From NCBI RefSeq assembly GCF_039872745.1, contig NZ_JBDPZD010000002.1:744001-808000 (forward strand): 64,000 bases of DNA, given 5' to 3'. The stretch is from Pelomonas paludis (GTDB lineage: Bacteria > Pseudomonadota > Gammaproteobacteria > Burkholderiales > Burkholderiaceae_C). The notes below the pieces were generated by a model. It was not told where the DNA came from. It ran no database searches and saw nothing but the letters and a program-made list of their open reading frames with translations. Below are positions 59,350 through 64,000 of this stretch, in pieces; within the stretch, counting starts at the first letter, position 1, and each line of letters begins with the position of its first letter. Both the position numbers and the translations under genes were made by a program.

Positions 59350-60357
59350 TTAGTCCTTGTAGTCGAGAACGGCTTCCGTGACTTCTATGATTGCTTCGCA
59401 CGCGTCTTCAAACGCATAGGCCTTTCTAGAAAGTGCAGGAAAGACAATTTGCTGAAGTGCTCGAGCACCCATTTGAACTGCGGCTGCTCGTCGAGCAACA
59501 GCTTGCATGAAACCATCTGAAAATACCAGTTGCTTTCCGAGTTGTTCAAAATGCGCCTTCCATACGAGCAAAGGGGAGGTCTGTTCGTGCTGGAGAATCC
59601 TGAGAAGCGCATCTTCAGCAAGCAATTCATACTGGATGATTGCCGGCAATCTGGCGACCATCTCTGGCATAAAACCAAAGTTTACAACGTCGTCTGCGAC
59701 GAGTGTCTTCTTAGGGGCAGAACGAAGAAGGCTAGCAACCTCGGGACGCCGCTTGCGTATGTTTTCCGGACCGTCAATGCCTACAAATGCTCCTCCGACA
59801 AGTACCAAGAGACCCCTAGTGACTGCTCCTGGCTGAGATCCGTACTGACCTTCAACAAACTTGAGTAGCATTCTCTGGACATCGCTCTTCCATTGGCGAT
59901 TCGGATCATCCGGACGGATGGCAAGTTTGTCAAACTCATCGAAGAAAACAATCGCCTTTTTTGGCAGGTTGGAAGGGCTAGGCGATGTCGAATCAGCATA
60001 TTCCTGTGTCGCGGCGTAACGACTCTCAGATATTAACTCGTCGAGGCGCTCGTTGACCCATTCCACTGTATTGCCGTTGCGCGCGCCAGACGGCACAAGT
60101 GTGGTTGAGTCAACAACCAGGAATGGAATGTTTAGAAAATTGCTAGCCACTTGTATTGAGAATGTCTTACCCGATCCAGTTGGGCCGACGATTAGACCGT
60201 TTGGGGGCGCAAGCAACGGATATTTGCTAGCATTCCAAGACAAGTGCATCGATAGCAAAAGACTGAGCCGCTCCTTGGCTTCTATTTGACCAACAACCAT
60301 CGTGTCAAGCTCGGCCTTTATCAGGGCCGCACGAATATTCGTTGCCATGGCACTCAT
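59350..60357 (-). CDS. ClpX-like AAA+ ATPase
   Basis: 335 residues. The Walker A GLIVGPTGSGKTFSIQVA (GPTGSGKT at 58-65), Walker B KKAIVFFDEFDKLAI (about 136-141) and a sensor-2 arginine in AVQMGARALQQIVFPALS match the ClpX core. The N-terminal zinc-binding domain of ClpX is absent, and the usual ClpP-binding IGF loop is not recognised. It may unfold or remodel a partner protein. It overlaps the membrane-protein gene upstream (ATGA) and is followed closely by the unknown gene. Confidence 0.75.
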   Translation of the reverse strand: MSAMATNIRAALIKAELDTMVVGQIEAKERLSLLLSMHLSWNASKYPLLAPPNGLIVGPTGSGKTFSIQVASNFLNIPFLVVDSTTLVPSGARNGNTVEWVNERLDELISESRYAATQEYADSTSPSPSNLPKKAIVFFDEFDKLAIRPDDPNRQWKSDVQRMLLKFVEGQYGSQPGAVTRGLLVLVGGAFVGIDGPENIRKRRPEVASLLRSAPKKTLVADDVVNFGFMPEMVARLPAIIQYELLAEDALLRILQHEQTSPLLVWKAHFEQLGKQLVFSDGFMQAVARRAAAVQMGARALQQIVFPALSRKAYAFEDACEAIIEVTEAVLDYKD

Positions 60358-60932
60358 GAAGCCTTTGCCTCCCCGTTGTTGCTCCGAAGTTTGTTTCGTA
60401 TTTCTTTTAGTTCCTGCTGAAGGGTAATGAGTTCCGAGAGCCGTTCGATCAGCTCATCTTGGTTCTTTCGCAGCGCAGGGTTAGATGCTGCTGTCACTCT
60501 GATGCTATCAATCAGTGCGTGTAGTTGAGTTTCTGCTACTGGAACCTCTGTAATAGCGGGATTTAGTTGGGTGATTGCAAGCCGATGTTCAGCGATAATT
60601 GCTCTTGTGCTTTGGAGATGAGTAGCAAGAGCTAGCTGATAAATTTGACTTGTCGCCAGCGCTTGCTGTTGCGTGTTTCTCATTTCGGTGAGCGTCGCGT
60701 CTGTGTGCTGCTTCCACGCTGTGTATGCCACGCCGATAAGAGCGATACCTGAAAAGAGGGAGGTTGCCGGCCCGAATGAATCGCCCAGCTTTCCCGCTTC
60801 GTCCCAAGAGCCTAGCAATACCCGGGCGACGACAGGAGGAGCCATCCACAACAGAATCAGGACGACCAATGCAATGATTGGAATGCGCGGCCGCTGCGTG
60901 GGGATCGCCGCTGGTTGCGTTACTTCTGTCAC
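60354..60932 (-). CDS. Membrane protein with C-terminal coiled coil
   Basis: 192 residues. Two hydrophobic segments (IPIIALVVLILLWMAPPVVA and SLFSGIALIGVAYTAW) are followed by heptad-like stretches (DATLTEMRNTQQQALATSQI; QDELIERLSELITLQQELKE). The soluble C-terminal part faces the cytoplasm if the hairpin topology holds. It is the first gene of the operon, and its stop overlaps the ATPase start. The layout of a coiled-coil membrane sensor before an ATPase resembles several phage-defence operons, which is only an analogy. Confidence 0.65.
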   Translation of the reverse strand: MTEVTQPAAIPTQRPRIPIIALVVLILLWMAPPVVARVLLGSWDEAGKLGDSFGPATSLFSGIALIGVAYTAWKQHTDATLTEMRNTQQQALATSQIYQLALATHLQSTRAIIAEHRLAITQLNPAITEVPVAETQLHALIDSIRVTAASNPALRKNQDELIERLSELITLQQELKEIRNKLRSNNGEAKAS

Positions 60933-61419
60933 CTTGAATGCTCCTATTCTCAGAATGAGTTGGGCGCCATTTGGCGAGTGGTGCGACGTCTAACGTGTTG
61001 TAGAAGGATCATTAACGATCCGCACAACATTTTCCGAATGCCTAGACGCGCAAACAAGGACGCTCATCAACTACAGAACTTGCCGGAGGCAACGAACATC
61101 GCAAGCCAGAAAGCGACGTCGGCCAACGACATACCGGAGTTGCCGCGCGATCCTCGGCAGCCCTTCGATTGGACGTTCTCGTGTGGCAGGTTGTCTTGGT
61201 CGTTGCACTTTGAACCGAGCCCTCAGGATGTGCGCTGGCTTGGAGCGAGTATGACGCGCCATGCAAAGGGAAATGGTCCCGATGTTGGGCCGAAAGCATT
61301 GGCGCTAACCCTGCTAGCGTGCGCACCCCAAGGCGCCCAAAAGGCTGCGCCCAAGTGGATGTTGGCCGCACTATCCTGTGGCTTTTGTGCGAGCCGTGCC
61401 GCCTGGTCACGGAGCAAGC
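60933..61419. other. Intergenic region, no supported gene
   Basis: 487 bp between the start of the three-gene operon and the second CDF gene. Frames open on both strands, but none shows a family motif. A plus-strand frame from about 61038 (PRRANKDAHQLQNLPEATN) could be a gene remnant. The promoter of the operon should lie at 60933-61000. Confidence 0.4.
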
Positions 61420-62385
61420 ATGGCCATCGACCAGATGCAGTACCCCGAAGATTCAGAAGACAGCGATCACACGCCTGCGGAGCGTGCGGCGGCGGCCTCG
61501 CGCAGCACCTGGGTCAGCGTGCTGGTGAACCTGGTGCTGACCAGCGTGCAGATCCTGGCCGGTGTGCTGACCAAGTCGCAGGGCCTGATCGCGGATGGTG
61601 TGCATTCGCTGTCGGACCTGGTTGCCGACTTCGTGGTGCTGCTGGCCAACCACCATAGCCAGAAGGACGCCGACGAGGACCACCCCTACGGGCATCGCCG
61701 CTACGAGACGGCGGCCTCGCTGGTGCTCGGGCTGCTGCTGCTCGGCGTGGGCCTGGGCATGCTGTGGTCGGCGGTGGTCAAGCTGGAGCAGCCGGAGGCA
61801 ATCCCGCAGGTGCACATGGCCGCGCTGTGGGTGGCGCTGGGCGCCCTGACGGCCAAGGAGCTGCTGTTCCGCTACATGCTGGCGGTGGCCAAGCGGGTCA
61901 AGTCCAGCATGCTGGTGGCCAATGCCTGGCACGCGCGCTCGGATGCCGCGTCGTCGCTGGTGGTGGGGCTGGGCATCATCGGCAACCTCGCTGGCTACCC
62001 CATCCTCGACCCCATCGCAGCGGCCATCGTGGGCTTCATGGTGACGCGCATGGGCTGGGGGTTTGGCTGGGATGCCCTGCACGACCTGATGGACCGCGCG
62101 GTGGACGATGACGAAGTGGCCGCCATCCGCCAGACCTTGGCAGAGACGCCCGGCATCCAGGGCGTGCACGACCTGCGCACGCGCAAGATGGGCGACATGG
62201 TGGTGGTGGATGCGCACATCGAGGTGGACGCCACGCTCAGCGTCGAAGCCGGGCATGACATCGCGGTCGAAGCCCGCCGCCGCGTGATGCAACGCCACCG
62301 GGTGCTGAACCTGATGACCCATGTGGACCCCTGGCGCCGCCCCGACGGCGACCATGAGAAGGTCCCGTCCGCAGCGCAGGGCTGA
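61420..62385 (+). CDS. Cation diffusion facilitator family transporter (second)
   Basis: 321 residues from MAIDQMQYPEDSEDSD, with an acidic N terminus. Metal-site helices are LIADGVHSLSDLVADFVVLL and NAWHARSDAASSLVVGLGII. The loop HSQKDADEDHPYGHRRYETA is His/Asp-rich. The C-terminal domain includes VVVDAHIEVDATLSVEAGHD. It differs clearly from the CDF at 56697. It is followed 6 bp later by a P-type ATPase, so the two may serve metal efflux together. Confidence 0.9.
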   Translation: MAIDQMQYPEDSEDSDHTPAERAAAASRSTWVSVLVNLVLTSVQILAGVLTKSQGLIADGVHSLSDLVADFVVLLANHHSQKDADEDHPYGHRRYETAASLVLGLLLLGVGLGMLWSAVVKLEQPEAIPQVHMAALWVALGALTAKELLFRYMLAVAKRVKSSMLVANAWHARSDAASSLVVGLGIIGNLAGYPILDPIAAAIVGFMVTRMGWGFGWDALHDLMDRAVDDDEVAAIRQTLAETPGIQGVHDLRTRKMGDMVVVDAHIEVDATLSVEAGHDIAVEARRRVMQRHRVLNLMTHVDPWRRPDGDHEKVPSAAQG

Positions 62386-62391
62386 GCCACG

Positions 62392-64000
62392 ATGGACAAG
62401 CGCAGCGGGCTGAGCACGCCTGAGGCCGAGGCCCGGCTGCGCCGCGATGGCCCGAACGAGCTGCCGGCCGCCGCCCAATCGGGCGCCGCGCTGCTGCTGT
62501 GGGAAGTCTTGCGCGAGCCGATGTTCCTGCTGCTCGTGGCCTGCGGCGCCATCTACCTGGCGCTGGGCGACCGCAATGAAGCCTTGATGCTGCTCGGCTT
62601 TGTGCTGGTGGTCATCGTGATGACCTTTGTGCAGAAGCGCCGCAGCCAGGCGGCGCTGGAGGCGCTGCGCGACCTCTCCAGCCCGCGCGCGCTGGTGATG
62701 CGCGATGGCAAGCCGGTGCGCGTGCCGGGCAAGACCCTGGTGGCGGGCGACCTCGTCTTGCTGGCCGAGGGCGACCGCGTGCCGGCCGACATCGAGCTGC
62801 TGGAGGCCAGCTACCTGACGGTGGATGAGTCGCTGCTGACGGGCGAGTCCCAGCCGGTGTTGAAGCAGGCCCGCGCGGCCAACGACACCGAGGCTGCAAC
62901 TGCGGACCAGCGCTGCTATTCAGGCTCGCTGGTGACGCAGGGCACCGCGCAAGGCTGCGTGGTGGCAACCGGCCCGCGCAGCGCGCTGGGCCGCATCGGC
63001 GCATCGCTGGGCAGCATCGCCATGGACGAGACGCCCATCCAGCGCGAGACCGGGCGCATCGTCCAGCGCCTGGCGCTGGCCGGCGCCTCGATCGCCCTCG
63101 TGCTGGCCCTGGGCTGGGCGCTCAGCCGTGGTGACTGGCTGACCGGCCTGCTGGCCGGCCTCACGCTGGCCATGGCCATCCTGCCCGAGGAGCTGCCGGT
63201 GGTGCTGACCATCTTCCTCGGCCTGGGTGCCTGGCGCCTGGCGCGTGAACAGGTGCTGACGCGCCGCATCCCGGCCGTCGAGCTGCTGGGCGCAACCACC
63301 GTGCTCTGCGTGGACAAGACCGGCACGCTGACGCGCAACCAGATGGAGGTGCGCCGCCTGTGGGTGGACGGTGCCAGCTTTGAGCTGGCGGACCAGGCCG
63401 TTGACGCGATGGCGCATGCCTTCCATCCGGTGCTGGAGTACGCGGTGCTGTCCAGCCACCGGCGTGCCTTTGACCCGATGGAGGCGGCCATCGGCGCTGC
63501 CGGCCAGCGCTGGCTGCAGGGCTCTGAGCACCTGCATGCCGACTGGACCCTGGTGTCCGACTACCCGCTGTCGCGCGAGCTGCTGGCGATGTCGCGGGTC
63601 TGGCGCTCGCCCGACCAGCGCGAGCTGCTGGTGGCCGCCAAGGGCGCGCCGGAGGCCATCGTCGACCTCTGCCACCTGCCCGCGTCACAGCGGCAGCACA
63701 TCGCGGAGCAGGTGGCCGCCCTGGCGGCCGATGGCCTGCGCGTGCTGGGCGTGGCGCGCGCCGTGTTCGCGGCCAAGGCCCTGCCCCCCATCCAGCACGA
63801 CTTCGACTTCGAGTTCGTCGGCCTGGTCGCGCTGGAAGACCCGGTGCGGGCCGACGTACCTGCCGCCATCGCCGAATGCCGCGCCGCCGGCATCCGCGTT
63901 GCCATGATCACCGGCGACCATCCCGCCACCGCACTGGCCATCGCCCGGCAGGCCGGGCTGCAGGTGCAGGGCGGCCCCCTCAGCGGGACGGAGCTGGACA
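62392..64000 (+). CDS. Cation-transporting P-type ATPase (E1-E2 type), 3' end outside window
   Basis: 536 residues are visible. The N-terminal regulatory segment reads STPEAEARLRRDGPNELPAA. The actuator loop TGES is in VDESLLTGESQPVL. TM4 has AILPEELPVVLTIFLGLGAW, and the phosphorylation site is CVDKTGTLTRNQMEV (Asp308). The hinge begins RVAMITGDHPATALAIARQA. No heavy-metal CxxC domain or CPC is present, so Ca, Mg or Mn-type transport is likelier than Cu/Zn. It is 6 bp after the CDF gene. Confidence 0.9.
   Translation, partial: MDKRSGLSTPEAEARLRRDGPNELPAAAQSGAALLLWEVLREPMFLLLVACGAIYLALGDRNEALMLLGFVLVVIVMTFVQKRRSQAALEALRDLSSPRALVMRDGKPVRVPGKTLVAGDLVLLAEGDRVPADIELLEASYLTVDESLLTGESQPVLKQARAANDTEAATADQRCYSGSLVTQGTAQGCVVATGPRSALGRIGASLGSIAMDETPIQRETGRIVQRLALAGASIALVLALGWALSRGDWLTGLLAGLTLAMAILPEELPVVLTIFLGLGAWRLAREQVLTRRIPAVELLGATTVLCVDKTGTLTRNQMEVRRLWVDGASFELADQAVDAMAHAFHPVLEYAVLSSHRRAFDPMEAAIGAAGQRWLQGSEHLHADWTLVSDYPLSRELLAMSRVWRSPDQRELLVAAKGAPEAIVDLCHLPASQRQHIAEQVAALAADGLRVLGVARAVFAAKALPPIQHDFDFEFVGLVALEDPVRADVPAAIAECRAAGIRVAMITGDHPATALAIARQAGLQVQGGPLSGTELD

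Noticed and set aside
60915..61658. 247-residue plus-strand frame entering the second CDF gene
   Set aside because: Its second half is shadow of the CDF gene in another phase. The first part could be a remnant but has no family match.

Overview
The window is high-GC DNA with dense, often 4-bp-overlapping operons. It looks like a chromosome segment of a betaproteobacterium of the order Burkholderiales, most like the Roseateles/Pelomonas/Mitsuaria group. That placement rests on the codon use, the xylan-degrading TonB/LacI locus, the PrsT-type TPR lipoprotein and the HPr-rel-A genes. It is a judgement from gene content, not a search result. No rRNA, tRNA, CRISPR array, intact insertion sequence or prophage was seen.

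Layout. 1-3.6 kb: end of a surface-polysaccharide operon (flippase, GT4 glycosyltransferase) preceded by two exported proteins with single CxxCH haem motifs. 3.8-10.1 kb: an accessory stretch holding a possible abortive-infection gene, an in-frame-stopped copy of a porin 3' end, stress/metabolic genes, and small hypothetical genes whose ends run into REP-like repeats. 10.1-13.5 kb: an ECF sigma / anti-sigma / subtilase / TorF-type porin operon with a plausible ECF promoter. 13.7-17.3 kb: alpha/beta hydrolase, CE15 glucuronoyl esterase and GH10 xylanase. 17.3-20.2 kb: SRPBCC protein, a doubly frameshifted Cache-type gene and a chemoreceptor. 20.2-27.4 kb: B12-dependent ribonucleotide reductase, PrsT-like TPR lipoprotein, D-amino-acid dehydrogenase.

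28.2-31.4 kb: the most intriguing locus. A Tat-exported Cys-rich protein with a Ser-rich N-terminal extension is followed by a PqqD-like protein, an HprK-related kinase and a nucleotidyltransferase (HPr-rel-A system). It is preceded by a leader that can fold into a closed multi-branch RNA. 31.4-36.0 kb: lipoprotein phosphatase, crotonase, and thymidine kinase flanked by two paralogous small zinc-ribbon genes.

36.0-49.8 kb: a glucuronoxylan utilisation locus with GH8, SMP-30 lactonase, TonB receptor, LacI regulator, SGNH esterase, CE4 deacetylase, GH43 xylosidase, aldose epimerase and glucarate dehydratase. LacI-type palindromes lie in both divergent promoter regions. Together with the CE15/GH10 pair at 15-17 kb, these genes would debranch xylan, cut it to xylose and handle the uronate side chains. 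49.8-58.2 kb: GST, a MacAB-like exporter with a divergent two-component system, a cation diffusion facilitator and dtd. 58.4-61.0 kb: a lower-GC insert with a tight three-gene operon (coiled-coil membrane protein, ClpX-like AAA+ ATPase, unknown protein), a candidate undescribed system. 61.4-64 kb: a second cation diffusion facilitator and a P-type cation ATPase cut by the window edge.
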